This document shows, one piece after another, positions 19,496 to 30,322 of a DNA stretch of 64,000 nt. How positions within the stretch are numbered: the stretch's first letter is position 1; the number at the start of each line of letters is the position of its first letter. The translations under genes and the position numbers were made by a program. The stretch is taken from assembly GCF_900101095.1 (NCBI RefSeq), contig NZ_FNFM01000002.1:486053-550052 (forward strand). The letters are read 5' to 3'. The notes below the pieces were generated by a model that worked only from the letters and a program-made list of their open reading frames with translations, had not been told where the DNA came from and ran no database searches. The stretch comes from Actinopolyspora mzabensis (lineage in GTDB: Bacteria; Actinomycetota; Actinomycetes; Mycobacteriales; Pseudonocardiaceae).

Positions 19496-19983
19496 CGATT
19501 TCCTTCCTTGGCCGCGTCTTCCGGGTTCGTGAGCAGCTGCCTGGACGCGGTCAGCAAGTCGTCCGAGAGCGCGCGGAGCAGTCCGTCCAGCTCGGTGAGC
19601 CGACTCTCGTCCCACTCGCTGAGCACCACTTCGCTGAGCCAGCGCGCCTTCTGCCGCTCGCGCTCCTCGAGCGCGGCCCGCCCCCGCTCGGTGGCTCGCA
19701 GCAACGAGACCCTGCGGTCGGTCGGATCGGGTCTGCGCTCGATCAGGCCCTCCTGTTCGAGCTGACCGAGCTGTCTGCTCACCACGGAGGTGTCCACGAC
19801 CCGGTTGTGGGCGAGCTCGGAGGCCCTCGACTCGCCGCCGTGGACCAGCTCGGACAACAGGCCGGTCCCCGAGGTGCTCAGTTCGTTGCCGTGCTGCGCC
19901 CGTTGCAGCGCCAGCTGTCTGATCCCCAGCAACTTGCGGAGCGGTTCCAGTAATCGCTCGCAGGATTCGAAGTGCGATCCCAT
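19492..19983 (-). CDS. MarR family transcriptional regulator (transporter operon)
   Basis: A 163-residue winged-helix regulator. The central DNA-binding part reads ASELAHNRVVDTSVVSRQLGQLEQEGLIERRPDPTDRRVSLLRAT, with the DRR wing motif typical of MarR proteins. The ATG at 19983 has AAGGAA upstream; a longer reading to 20040 would run through the operator and is rejected. Its stop overlaps the start of the fused transporter, so both are one transcript. A perfect inverted repeat just upstream suggests autorepression relieved by a lipophilic ligand. Confidence 0.92.
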   Translation of the reverse strand: MGSHFESCERLLEPLRKLLGIRQLALQRAQHGNELSTSGTGLLSELVHGGESRASELAHNRVVDTSVVSRQLGQLEQEGLIERRPDPTDRRVSLLRATERGRAALEERERQKARWLSEVVLSEWDESRLTELDGLLRALSDDLLTASRQLLTNPEDAAKEGNR

Positions 19984-19996
19984 CGAGTATTCCTTT

Positions 19997-20013
19997 GGTT
20001 GGTACAACCAACC
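19997..20013. promoter_or_regulatory. Probable MarR operator
   Basis: GGTTGGT-ACA-ACCAACC, a perfect 7-3-7 inverted repeat 14 bp upstream of the MarR ATG. Its size and place fit a MarR dimer site controlling the MarR-transporter operon. Confidence 0.7.
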
Positions 20014-20166
20014 ATAAAGATCCTTAGTTTCGATAAGCAACTTAATCGTGCCCGACGGAGAGCGGGGTCACACTCGCCCGCCGGACCGAGCCGCGATAAC
20101 CGCGCTTTCGGGAGCAATCGGGCGTCCCGACGGCTCAGGTGGAAGAAGCGGCGGGAAAGGCCGAGA

Positions 20167-20661
20167 TCAGTACATCGCGTTGAGCTTGCCGAGCAGCCTC
20201 GCGAACTGGTGCAGATCGTCGGTGGACCACTGCACGAAGTCCTCCCGCAAGTGGCGGGAACGACGTTGCCGCGCCCCGTCCAGTCGTTGCCTGCCGGACT
20301 CGGAGAGCTGGATCAGCCTGGCCCTGCCGTCCTGCGGGTCGGGTGCGCGGCGCAGCAGATCCAACCGCTCCAGGTTGGCTATCTGCCTGCTGACCGTGGA
20401 CTTGTCCAGGCCGATACGTTCGGCCATCTCGATGGCACGCAGCGATCCCGCGTCGGCGACCATGAGCAGCAGGCTGTAGGAGGCGGGATCGAGCTCGGGA
20501 TGAACCTCGGCGGCCACCTCCAACGACATCTTGCGGGCGCGGCGGAACATCATGGCGAGTTCACGCTCGACCTCGGCGGCGGCCTGTTCACGCTCGGATC
20601 CGGCCGAGCCCCGCTCCCCGGACTCCGCCTCACAGGACCCGCCCGGCAGTTCTTCGGTCAC
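20167..20661 (-). CDS. MarR family transcriptional regulator (second)
   Basis: A 164-residue winged-helix protein: SLRAIEMAERIGLDKSTVSRQIANLERLDLLRRAPDPQDGRARLIQLS is the MarR helix-turn-helix and wing. The chosen start is the GTG at 20661, preceded by GGGAGGG; longer readings give Arg/Pro-rich nonsense. It lies 180 bp upstream of the first MarR operon and points the same way, but is separated by the operator at 19997. Its target is not evident. Confidence 0.88.
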   Translation of the reverse strand: MTEELPGGSCEAESGERGSAGSEREQAAAEVERELAMMFRRARKMSLEVAAEVHPELDPASYSLLLMVADAGSLRAIEMAERIGLDKSTVSRQIANLERLDLLRRAPDPQDGRARLIQLSESGRQRLDGARQRRSRHLREDFVQWSTDDLHQFARLLGKLNAMY

Positions 20662-21078
20662 GAGCTCGCCCTCCCATCGCCGACACCACAAGTGTGCCGG
20701 TGGTCCGCGGCGACGCGGCAGGCGGTCCTCGACGTACGGCGGGTCGGCCTCCTCCGATGAACGAGAGCACCATCGGTGCACGGCAGGGCGGAGGAACCAA
20801 CCGCGTCTTCGGCGCGGCAGCGCCGAAACAACCACCAACGCGACCCGGCCACCCGCGGGAGGTTCCGGCACCCGCACCGCCACGCAAACCGGGCCACGGA
20901 GCCTCACCGATGGTCGTACCGGGTGAGCAGCGCGATTGCCCCCGGTGCGGGAGTCGGATGCGTCGCGAGGCCGGGCCGCTCGCCGCGTAGGTCGCTACTC
21001 AAGAGCCGGCCCGACGCCGCAAGGCGCCGACTCACGTGCCGGCTAACCGACCACGCGGACAACTGCTGATGTGCCCGG
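20662..21078. other. 417-bp intergenic region with hairpins
   Basis: No convincing gene. It holds a perfect hairpin TTCGGCGC-GGCA-GCGCCGAA (20808-20827), inverted arms AGCCGGC/GCCGGCT with a nested GCC-GCAA-GGC loop (21004-21044), and a 33-bp stretch (20860-20893) that closely matches one at 11745-11777. A short plus-strand reading ending near 20990 contains CPRCG but otherwise looks random. Confidence 0.6.
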
Positions 21079-21975
21079 TCAGTCGTGCTGGGGTTGCGAT
21101 TGGTGCCAGGGACGTGCCGTCCCCTTGGCCGCGAAGTAGTCTCCGCCCTTGCGCTTGACGTCGTCGGTCCCCCAGGAACGTTCCCGCGAGACAAAAGCCA
21201 TCCGCGGAATGTGTTTGCGGCAGTGGATGTAGGCCTCCTCGACCTGCACGACCACCCAGCGTTCCGGTTTGCGGCCGCGTTCGAAATCCGAGCGGAGCCC
21301 GGGATGGATGGCCCTGAGGTCGGAGTCCTCCAGAATCCTGGCCTTGCCGTTGACGTGCAGCCCGATCAGCTCGTCGACGAAATCGATCAGCAGGATACCG
21401 ACGTGCGGGTTCTCGCTGATGTTTCCCAGACTCGCCATGACCCCGTTGCCCCGGTACTCGGGGTAGGCCACGTGGCGGTCACCCAGCACCTCGATGAACC
21501 CCTTGGGTCCCGCGCGGAAGCTGGAGTCGCACTCGCCGTGTCCGTCCGCGGTGGCGATGAAGGCCATGCTCATCGAGACGATGAACTCCTTCATCCGCTC
21601 GTTGAGGTGATCGAGCACTTGGTCGTTGTAGAACTTGTGGGCACGGCGCTCGGTCTCGTAGGCGCTCTGCAGCAGGTGTTCCCCGGCCGAGCCGGGCATG
21701 GTGCTCCGCTCGTTCGGAGCGAACGGGTCCTCCGGCCGACTCGACTCGTCCTCGTAGTCCGAAGTGGACTGATCGGGACGAACGGGGTGCAGCTGTGGGC
21801 GCGTCGGACCGTCGTCGTAGCGACGCTGCCCACCGGAGTGCGATTCGGACCGCATCCGATCGGAAACGCTCGGTGACGAATCCGCGAGTTCGAGCTCCAA
21901 CAGCTCCGCCGTGGCCATCCCCGTGGGACGGCGGGATTCGGGGGAAGGTAACCAGTCCGCGATCACGCGCCTCAC
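21079..21975 (-). CDS. Pyridoxamine 5'-phosphate oxidase-like flavin/F420-binding protein
   Basis: Up to 298 residues. The C-terminal 200 residues read as a PNPOx split-barrel (FIATADGHGECDSSFRAGPKGFIEVL, VAYPEYRGNGVMASLGNISENPHVGILLIDF, LHVNGKARIL), as in FMN- or F420-binding proteins that reduce small molecules. The first 90 residues are hydrophilic and disordered-looking. No start has a strong ribosome binding site; 21975 (GTG), 21918 (ATG) and an ATG near residue 94 are all possible. It is divergent from the flavohemoprotein gene, so a shared role in oxidative or nitrosative stress is possible. Confidence 0.82.
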   Translation of the reverse strand: MRRVIADWLPSPESRRPTGMATAELLELELADSSPSVSDRMRSESHSGGQRRYDDGPTRPQLHPVRPDQSTSDYEDESSRPEDPFAPNERSTMPGSAGEHLLQSAYETERRAHKFYNDQVLDHLNERMKEFIVSMSMAFIATADGHGECDSSFRAGPKGFIEVLGDRHVAYPEYRGNGVMASLGNISENPHVGILLIDFVDELIGLHVNGKARILEDSDLRAIHPGLRSDFERGRKPERWVVVQVEEAYIHCRKHIPRMAFVSRERSWGTDDVKRKGGDYFAAKGTARPWHQSQPQHD

Positions 21976-22132
21976 CGTGTCACGCCGCTATGTGGATGCA
22001 AGTGTGCCGAAACGGATTCAACACGAGTGTGTGAGCTCTCATGACGATGAGTATTAAACAACCACTCGAAGGTGGCATCAAGGGTCACACAAGCCGAAAA
22101 AGGGGTTAGAGTCTCGGGCAGTCGGGGGACAT

Positions 22133-22157
22133 GTATACGGACCTCAGGTATACGGAC
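22133..22157. promoter_or_regulatory. Direct repeat upstream of the flavohemoprotein
   Basis: GTATACGGAC occurs at 22133-22142 and 22148-22157, 15 bp apart, about 50-75 bp before the flavohemoprotein start. It may be a regulator site for nitric-oxide induction; the regulator is unknown. Confidence 0.4.
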
Positions 22158-22206
22158 ACCGTGCCGGACCGACACGGCCGCCTATGTGGAGAGAATCGCC
22201 CGAATC

Positions 22207-23388
22207 ATGACAGCCAACGCCGCTTTACACCCCGAGCGCCCCGGCGGCTCAGCTGATCGCGAGCGCCCGACCGACGTGAACGAGACGGTTCGGCTGATCC
22301 GGGACAGCTGGGCCGTGGTGGAACCACAAGCCGAGGACGTGTCGCGGTTCTTCTACAGCATGCTGTTCAGCCTGGCTCCCGCCACGCGGGAACTGTTCCC
22401 GGTGAACATGGAGGTGCAGCGGAGCAGACTGCTGCGTGCCCTGGTGCACGTGGTGCAGATGGTGGACCGCCCGGACGAACTCACTCCGTTCCTGCAACAG
22501 CTCGGCAGGGACCACCGCAAGTTCGGCGTGGTCGCCGAGCACTACGAGGCGGTGGGAACCGCGCTGCTGGCAGCGATCAAGAAGTACGCGGGCGACGCCT
22601 GGAACGACGCCGTGGAGCGTGCTTGGGGAGAGGCCTATGCGGTGATGGCCACGACCATGACCGACGCGGCGTCCAAGGACGACGGTCCCGCCTGGTACAA
22701 CGGCGAGGTTGTGCAGCACGAAAGGTTGAGCTGGGACGTCGCCATGGTGCGCATCAGGCCGGAACACCCCGTGCCGTATCAGCCGGGCCAGTACGTCAGC
22801 GTCGAGGTGCCGCAGCGTCCCAGGCTGTGGCGCTACCTGTCACCGGCCAACCCACCCTCCGACGACGGCACGATGGAGTTCCACGTACGTGCCGTGCCGA
22901 CGGGTTGGGTGAGCCGCGCCATCGTGGGGCACGCCCAGCTCGGCGACCAGTGGCGCATGGGTTCCCCGATGGGCAGGCTCGGTGTGGATCGTGACTCGGA
23001 GCGCGACGTGGTGATGCTCGCGGGCGGCACCGGGCTCGCACCGATGCGGTCGATCATTCAGGACCTGGCGCAGTACGGCAACAACCCCGAGGTCCACCTG
23101 TTCTACGGCGGCAGGACCCGGGACGACCTGTACGAGCTGCGCAACCTGCGGCAGGTCGCCATGAGCAACCCGTGGCTGAAGGTGATCCCGGTACTGGAGA
23201 ACGACCCCACCGCGCAGGGAGCCGAGCACGGCACCCTGGCGGAGGCCGCGACCCGCCACGGCGCGTGGCAGGAGCACGACGTGCTGGTCAGCGGTTCGCC
23301 GGAGATGATCCGGAACACGGTGTCCGGCATGATGGTGGCGGGCACCCCGCTGGAACGGATCCACTACGATCCGTTCACCCTGGACTGA
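22207..23388 (+). CDS. Flavohemoprotein-like globin-reductase (nitric oxide dioxygenase type)
   Basis: A 393-residue two-domain protein. Residues about 20-150 are a globin with the proximal-histidine region RDHRKFGVVAEHY. The rest is a ferredoxin-NADP reductase-like module: FAD site PYQPGQYVSVEVPQRPRLWRYLS, then NAD(P) site VVMLAGGTGLAPMRSI and the C-terminal end HYDPF. Such proteins oxidise nitric oxide to nitrate with NAD(P)H. The ATG at 22207 has a distant GGAGAG; an extension to 22072 crosses the GTATACGGAC repeats and is unlikely. It is divergent from the PNPOx-like gene. Confidence 0.9.
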   Translation: MTANAALHPERPGGSADRERPTDVNETVRLIRDSWAVVEPQAEDVSRFFYSMLFSLAPATRELFPVNMEVQRSRLLRALVHVVQMVDRPDELTPFLQQLGRDHRKFGVVAEHYEAVGTALLAAIKKYAGDAWNDAVERAWGEAYAVMATTMTDAASKDDGPAWYNGEVVQHERLSWDVAMVRIRPEHPVPYQPGQYVSVEVPQRPRLWRYLSPANPPSDDGTMEFHVRAVPTGWVSRAIVGHAQLGDQWRMGSPMGRLGVDRDSERDVVMLAGGTGLAPMRSIIQDLAQYGNNPEVHLFYGGRTRDDLYELRNLRQVAMSNPWLKVIPVLENDPTAQGAEHGTLAEAATRHGAWQEHDVLVSGSPEMIRNTVSGMMVAGTPLERIHYDPFTLD

Positions 23389-23462
23389 GCAGGCGCGGAG
23401 CTCCCGAGAACGCGGCGGAAGCTCCCGAGGACCGGCTCGGTGGTCGGTGCGAGAGTGCGCGC

Positions 23463-24230
23463 ATGTCCGGGATCGAACAACAACGCGAGCACCTCCGACA
23501 CACCCTGACCGAACACGTGTGCACCATCGAGGCCGAACGCATCACGGCTATGGCCGCCACCTCCGTCGCACTCGGCACCGACAGCGAAGCGGGAGCACCA
23601 CTGGGGGTCTCCCGCTTCGGCGGCGACGCACTACTACCACCGAACACCACGTGGCCGGAACACGAATCGAAACCCCTCGAACTGCTCGCCGTGCTCGACC
23701 TCACCGCCATCGCCCCGATCAACCCCGAACTACCGCTGCCGCGGCACGGGGTACTCAATTTCTGCTATGCCCCGGCCGAACAACTCGTAACCGGGCTCGA
23801 TCTGGGAGACTCGGACGGCTGGCGGGTGATACACGCCCACCCCGAGACCGCAGTGCTGACCTCGCCATCGCAGGGAACGACGCGCCACCGCGAACGGGCG
23901 CTGCACGGCCGAGCTCTCCTCACCGTCCCGGACTTGGAGGATCTACCTCCGGACGAGGCGGGAGAGTTACCGGACCAGCTGTTCGACGGTTACCGAGGGA
24001 GCCGCGAGGGCGAGGACGAACCCGCGCATCGGATCGGTGGCTGGCCGGATCTGATCCAGGAGCCTGTGCTGGGGAATTCCGGCGAGGAGCTACTACTGGC
24101 CCAGCTGGACAGCGACGAGCGGATGAAGTGGATGTGGGGTGACTGCGGCAGCCTCTACTTCCTCATCGGGGAGCAGGACCTGCGAGCGGGCGACTTCAGC
24201 CGTGTCCGGCTGGAAATGCAGTGCTGCTGA
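23463..24230 (+). CDS. DUF1963 (YwqG-like) protein
   Basis: A 255-residue cytoplasmic protein with the DUF1963 pattern: SRFGGDALLPPNTTWPEHESKPLELLAVLDL, PRHGVLNFCYA, and a C-terminal MWGDCGSLYFLIGEQDLRAGDFSRVRLEMQC. The fold is known for YwqG but no function is established. The start is the ATG at 23463; an upstream extension is antisense-like and rejected. It lies 74 bp after the flavohemoprotein and may be cotranscribed with it. Confidence 0.85.
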   Translation: MSGIEQQREHLRHTLTEHVCTIEAERITAMAATSVALGTDSEAGAPLGVSRFGGDALLPPNTTWPEHESKPLELLAVLDLTAIAPINPELPLPRHGVLNFCYAPAEQLVTGLDLGDSDGWRVIHAHPETAVLTSPSQGTTRHRERALHGRALLTVPDLEDLPPDEAGELPDQLFDGYRGSREGEDEPAHRIGGWPDLIQEPVLGNSGEELLLAQLDSDERMKWMWGDCGSLYFLIGEQDLRAGDFSRVRLEMQCC

Positions 24231-24313
24231 ACGGCTCGGCTGCTGGCGGCCTCGCGGCTCGGTGACCGTACCGAAGAGAGTCGCGAAACCGTCGTCCGCG
24301 AGGTCGCCGAGGG

Positions 24314-24778
24314 TCAGCGACGGCGCCGCTCGGGCTTCCAGACCACCAGCGCCGTCTCCTGCCGCACCGGCACCAGGTCGCGCCGGTAGGAGGCGTGCAC
24401 CCGCGCGGCCGCCTGCTCGGCGGCCGCGTAGGCCGCGGCGACCTCCTCGGAGAGTTCCTTGATCTTGTCGCGCAGTGCGTCGACCTGGTTCTCCAGCTCG
24501 ATGATGCGCTTGATGCCCGCGAGGTTCACGCCCTCCTCCTGGGAGAGCCGCTGCACCTCGCGGAGCACCGCGATGTCGCGCGCGGAGTAGCGCCGACCAC
24601 CCGCGGGGGTCCGGCCCGGCGAAACCAGGCCGAGCCGGTCGTAGCTGCGCAGCGTCTGGGCGTGCAGCCCGGACAGCTCCGCGGCCACGGAGATCACGAA
24701 AACCGGGGTGTCCTCGGACGCACCTGGCGGGAATCCGGCCATACCGCCGGATTCCGCGGCAGACTCACGCGCGGTCAT
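24314..24778 (-). CDS. hspR: Heat-shock repressor HspR (MerR family)
   Basis: A 154-residue MerR-type regulator. The recognition part reads [40 protein letters not shown], diagnostic of HspR, followed by a coiled coil ([18 protein letters not shown]). It represses the dnaK operon and clpB by binding HAIR elements, using DnaK as corepressor in Streptomyces and mycobacteria. Its start overlaps the dnaJ stop codon by 4 bp, so it is the last gene of dnaK-grpE-dnaJ-hspR and closes a feedback loop. Confidence 0.95.
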   Translation of the reverse strand: MTARESAAESGGMAGFPPGASEDTPVFVISVAAELSGLHAQTLRSYDRLGLVSPGRTPAGGRRYSARDIAVLREVQRLSQEEGVNLAGIKRIIELENQVDALRDKIKELSEEVAAAYAAAEQAAARVHASYRRDLVPVRQETALVVWKPERRRR

Positions 24779-25974
24779 TCCGCCCTCCGGACCAGCTCGT
24801 TCAGTTCGGCTCTGGGATCGTGCTGCTCCGTCGCCTCCGCGTAGGACCGCAACGCCTCGGCGGCCTTGCCGTCCAACTTGTTCGGCACGGCAACCTGCAA
24901 CGTCACCAGCAGATCCCCGCTGCTGCCGTCCTTCCTGCCGATGCCCTTGCCGCGCACCCGGAGGGTACGGCCACTGTTGGTGCCCGCGGGCACCTTCACC
25001 GACACCTTGCTCTCCAGGGTCGGCACGGTCAACGTAGCGCCCAACGCCAGTTCGGGGAAGGTCACCGGCACGGTGATCGTGAGATCGTGCCCCGACCTGC
25101 CGAACACCTGGTGCGGATTCACGTGCACGACGACGTAGAGATCACCCGAGTTGCCGCCGTTGCGGCCGGGTTCACCCTGGTGTGCCAACCGGATTCGCTG
25201 CCCGTCGGAGACGCCCTGCGGGATCCGCACGGTCAACGTCCTGGTCCTGGTGCTCACACCCTCGCCGCGGCACTCCTGGCAGGGGTTGTCGACGACCCTG
25301 CCACGCCCCCGGCAGTCCGGGCACGGCTCGCTGAACGCGAACGCCCCCTGGTTGCGGGTGACCGCTCCCTGCCCCGAGCAGGTCGAGCACTTCCGGGGGC
25401 TGGTGCCCGGTCGGGCGCCGGAACCGTGGCAGGTGGAGCACGTGGTGGGACTGGAAAGGCGCAACGGGACGGTCGCACCCTTCACCGCCTCGGTGAAGTC
25501 GATGCGGACCTCGGTCTCCACATCGGAGCCTCTGCTCGCTCTACCGGCCGTGCCCGCACCACCGCCTCTGCGGTTGCCGAACAGCCCGCCGAACAGGTCA
25601 CCGATCCCGCCACCGGCCTGGCCTCCGGGGCCACCGAACAGGTCACCGACGTCGAATCCGGGACCGCCCGCACCGCCGGGCTGGCCACCGAAACCGCCGC
25701 CGAAACCTCCGAAGCCACCCTGGCCGCCGCCTCCGGAGGCGAACAGCCTGCGGGCCTCGTCGTACTGTTTGCGCTTCTCCGGGTCGGAGAGCACGCCGTA
25801 GGCCTCGGAGACGGCCTTGAACTTGTTCTCGGCCTTGGTGTCACCCGGATTGGCGTCGGGATGGTTCTCCCTGGCCAGCTTCCGGTACGCCTTCTTGATG
25901 TCGTCGGCCGAAGCGTCGGAGGAGACGCCCAGTTCGGCGTAGAAATCCTTGTCCAGCCATTCCCTGGCACTCAC
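24775..25974 (-). CDS. dnaJ: Chaperone DnaJ
   Basis: A 399-residue type I J-protein. Residues about 10-75 form the J domain with HPD ([12 protein letters not shown]). A long Gly/Phe-rich region follows, then four zinc-binding CxxCxGxG-like repeats ([32 protein letters not shown]) and the C-terminal substrate domains. It delivers clients to DnaK and stimulates its ATPase. The start is the GTG at 25974 after AAGGAGGGG; the longer reading to 26016 has no support. Confidence 0.97.
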   Translation of the reverse strand: MSAREWLDKDFYAELGVSSDASADDIKKAYRKLARENHPDANPGDTKAENKFKAVSEAYGVLSDPEKRKQYDEARRLFASGGGGQGGFGGFGGGFGGQPGGAGGPGFDVGDLFGGPGGQAGGGIGDLFGGLFGNRRGGGAGTAGRASRGSDVETEVRIDFTEAVKGATVPLRLSSPTTCSTCHGSGARPGTSPRKCSTCSGQGAVTRNQGAFAFSEPCPDCRGRGRVVDNPCQECRGEGVSTRTRTLTVRIPQGVSDGQRIRLAHQGEPGRNGGNSGDLYVVVHVNPHQVFGRSGHDLTITVPVTFPELALGATLTVPTLESKVSVKVPAGTNSGRTLRVRGKGIGRKDGSSGDLLVTLQVAVPNKLDGKAAEALRSYAEATEQHDPRAELNELVRRAE

Positions 25975-26112
25975 CGGACGCCCCTCCTTCCGTCTCGATC
26001 CGTTGACGTGCGCCACGACGGTTCACCGGGAAACGGTGATCCTCCTCGCGAGAACGCGGGTGCGAGCCCGTAACGGTTACTGAACACGGCGGTTCCTAAG
26101 CAGTCTCGTGGA

Positions 26113-26858
26113 TCAGCCTTGTTCGGATGTCTCGCCCTGCGATTCCGGCTCGGCACCGTTCCCGTCGGGCTCGTGGTCGGTGACTCCGACCATCGCCGGA
26201 CGCAGCACCCGCTCACCGAAGCGGTAACCGCGGCGCAGCACCGTCGTGACCGTGGGCCCGGAGACCTCGGGAGAGGTCTCGTGCTGGACCGCCTCGTGCA
26301 CGCTCGGGTCGAACTCCTCGCCCTCCTGGCCGAAGCCCTCCAGCCCGGCGTCGGCCAGCGCGGCGGTGAGCTTGTCCGCGACGGCCTTGAACGGGCCGGT
26401 GAGGTCGCCGTGCGACTCGGCGCGTTCGAGATCGTCCAGCACGGTGAGCAGCGACTCCGCCACGGACGCCTTCGCGTTGTTGATCACCGAGTCCCGGTCG
26501 CGCTCGACGCGCTTGCGGTAGTTGGCGTACTCGGCCTGCACACGCTTGACGTCAGCGGTGAGTTCCTCGACCTGCCGACGCAGTTCGCTCTCCGCGTCCG
26601 AAGTGGGCGCCTCGGCCTCCGCGGCGGTTTCCACCGCGTCGGCCTCGGCCGCCACCTTGGCCAACTCGTCGTCCAACGATCCGGACATGCTGTCGGTCAC
26701 CTCACCGGTCTCCGACTGGCTGTCGTCCGAGGACCGGAGATCACCCGTTTCCGGGTCGATCCTGCGCCGGTCCCGCACCACGACGGGCTCCTGCTCGCCT
26801 TCGTCCTGTGCGCCGGAGGCCTGCTGCGGCCCCCGGTCCTGTTCTGGCTTGTTCGGAG

Positions 26859-26862
<4 letters not shown>
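26113..26862 (-). CDS. grpE: Nucleotide exchange factor GrpE
   Basis: A 249-residue protein. The first 100 residues are acidic and disordered, then a coiled coil ([29 protein letters not shown]) and the GrpE head ([25 protein letters not shown], ending [20 protein letters not shown]). It releases ADP from DnaK. The GTG at 26862 overlaps the dnaK stop codon (GTGA). A 138-bp gap separates it from dnaJ. Confidence 0.96.
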
Positions 26863-28727
<1,865 letters not shown>

Positions 28728-28773
28728 TGAAGTCTCCTCCAGCGTATTGGTTCTCTGCTTAGGACTGATAACT

Positions 28774-28794
28774 CCTGAGCCCTACTGACTCAAG
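28774..28794. promoter_or_regulatory. HAIR operator of the dnaK operon
   Basis: CCTGAGC-N7-ACTCAAG, with one perfect half-site and the correct 7-base spacer. It is the second HAIR in the window and should bind the HspR encoded at 24314. Confidence 0.88.
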
Positions 28795-29266
28795 TATTAC
28801 CGAAACCGAGTCCGATCCGTCAAACCGGGTTTGAGTCGTCAAGGCTCAAGGTTCCTGCCCGAACAACGCGTGACCAGCCACGAGTGTTCCCGAACGCTCG
28901 CCGCGGCGGGTGTGATTCGTATCGCCGGGAGCGGCTGTCTCGCTCCCCTGGAGGTGGGGACACCCGGAGGCGGGGAGCTCGGCCGCGGTCCGGGGCCGGA
29001 AGAGTCGACGAGGCGGGAGGCCGTCCCGCGAACGGCACCGGCGGATAGTCACCTGTTCGCGGCGTCCACGGGACCGCGCCGGACCGGCCGCTTTCGGGAG
29101 AATTCCCAACCACGGGAGCCGGTAATCACACCACGGGCCCGCACGGACACCCGTGGACCGCGCGGGTACTGCTCGGAACACGCGGGCACTGGTCGGGTGC
29201 GGGCACTGATCGGGAACACGAGGGCACCCCCGGCCCACGCGGGTGGAGTCGCCGCGGGGCGGCTCT
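28795..29266. other. Intergenic region between dnaK promoter and DUF4097 gene
   Basis: No gene is supported. A hairpin GGGAGCG-N7-CGCTCCC lies at 28927-28947. Three imperfect 15-bp direct repeats of the form GCGGGYACTGNTCGG start at 29162, 29182 and 29199. A degenerate copy of the dispersed palindrome may lie near 29092-29103. Confidence 0.5.
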
Positions 29267-30040
29267 TCAGGAGCTCTCGACCTCGATGGCGCCGCTACCG
29301 GTGGAAAGTCGCAGCGAGCGCTCGGCGTCGGCGTCCCGGGGCACCTCGATGTCGGTGGAACCACTGCCGGTGTCGGCGCGGACGCTGTAGCTGTTCGCGG
29401 GGACGGTGAGCTCGATGCCGCCGGAGCCGGTGTCGGCACGCACCGAACGCGGCTCGGACAGCTCCAGCGAGATCCCGCCCGAGCTGGTCCGCGTCGTGAC
29501 CTCGGCGGAGTCGATGCCCTCCCCCTCTATTTGGCCACTGCCGGTCGAGACGTTGAGCGGGCCACCGATGTCGGTGAGCTCGATGCCACCGGAGCCGGTC
29601 TCGGCGCGCACCTCCCCGTCGATGCCGCGCAGCTCCAACGCTCCCGAGTCCACCCGCACGTCGGTCGAGGACATCCCGGTGACCTCCAACGAACCGGAAC
29701 CGAGTCCGCCGGTCACCGGAACGCGCCGGGGCAGCGTCACCTCGTACTCCACGTCACAGCCCCAGCCGCAATCGGCGTCGAGCACGAGCCTGCCGTCGTC
29801 GACCCGGTAACTCGTCTCCGAGCCCCGCCAGCCGCCCCACCAGCCGTCGCGTTCCTCGCGGACCCTCGGTTCGGCACCGGCCCGGTAGCTGATCTCCACC
29901 GCGCTCGGACCCGAACGCAGCTCCACGGCCGACACACCGGAGGGCGAGTCGGTCCGGGTGTCCGAGGGCCCTCCCCAGGCGAGCACGGCCCCACCCAGCA
30001 GGACCAGTACGGCGCCGCCCACCGCGAGTCCCGTGCGCAT
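29267..30040 (-). CDS. DUF4097-type beta-repeat protein, membrane-anchored or secreted
   Basis: About 257 residues. A hydrophobic N-terminal segment (GLAVGGAVLVLLGGAVLAWGG) serves as signal or anchor. The rest is a repetitive beta-helix-like domain in which TGSGGIEL-type strands recur about every 20 residues (LGSGSLEVTG, ETGSGGIELTD, STGSGQIEGEG, DTGSGSTDIEV), the pattern of DUF4097/putative adhesin proteins. Function is unknown. Of several starts, the ATG at 30040 has the best spacing from CGGAG; ATG 30046 and GTG 30049 are alternatives. It is divergent from hisG. Confidence 0.85.
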   Translation of the reverse strand: MRTGLAVGGAVLVLLGGAVLAWGGPSDTRTDSPSGVSAVELRSGPSAVEISYRAGAEPRVREERDGWWGGWRGSETSYRVDDGRLVLDADCGWGCDVEYEVTLPRRVPVTGGLGSGSLEVTGMSSTDVRVDSGALELRGIDGEVRAETGSGGIELTDIGGPLNVSTGSGQIEGEGIDSAEVTTRTSSGGISLELSEPRSVRADTGSGGIELTVPANSYSVRADTGSGSTDIEVPRDADAERSLRLSTGSGAIEVESS

Positions 30041-30322
30041 CGTCATCACTCCGATCTCGGGGATTGGCTCTCAGGGGGGTGCCCGGTCCACCCGACGAGG
30101 TCAAACTACCGCCGAGCGCGGGGGCACGGCATCGGTGATTTACCCGGAACACCCCCGGAGACTCCGAAAGTGCGAATCCGGGGCGCCCACTCGTCCGCAC
30201 GCGGAGCGCCTCCGGGCTCCGCCGGAGATCGGAGTCCGTGGGACGGGGTGCGCCGGAACCCCGCTGGAGCGGCAAGCATTAGAATCGTTCCCGGAGGCCA
30301 TACGCCGTATTGAGGATGCCTG

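Noticed and set aside
20694..20990. A 98-residue reading ending in a CPRCG motif
   Set aside because: Only one cysteine pair, Pro/Arg-rich low complexity, no ribosome binding site, and hairpins within it; more likely chance.
30050..30322. A hisE gene before hisG
   Set aside because: No reading of the right length or pattern; the short frame ending at the hisG start has no HisE motif.
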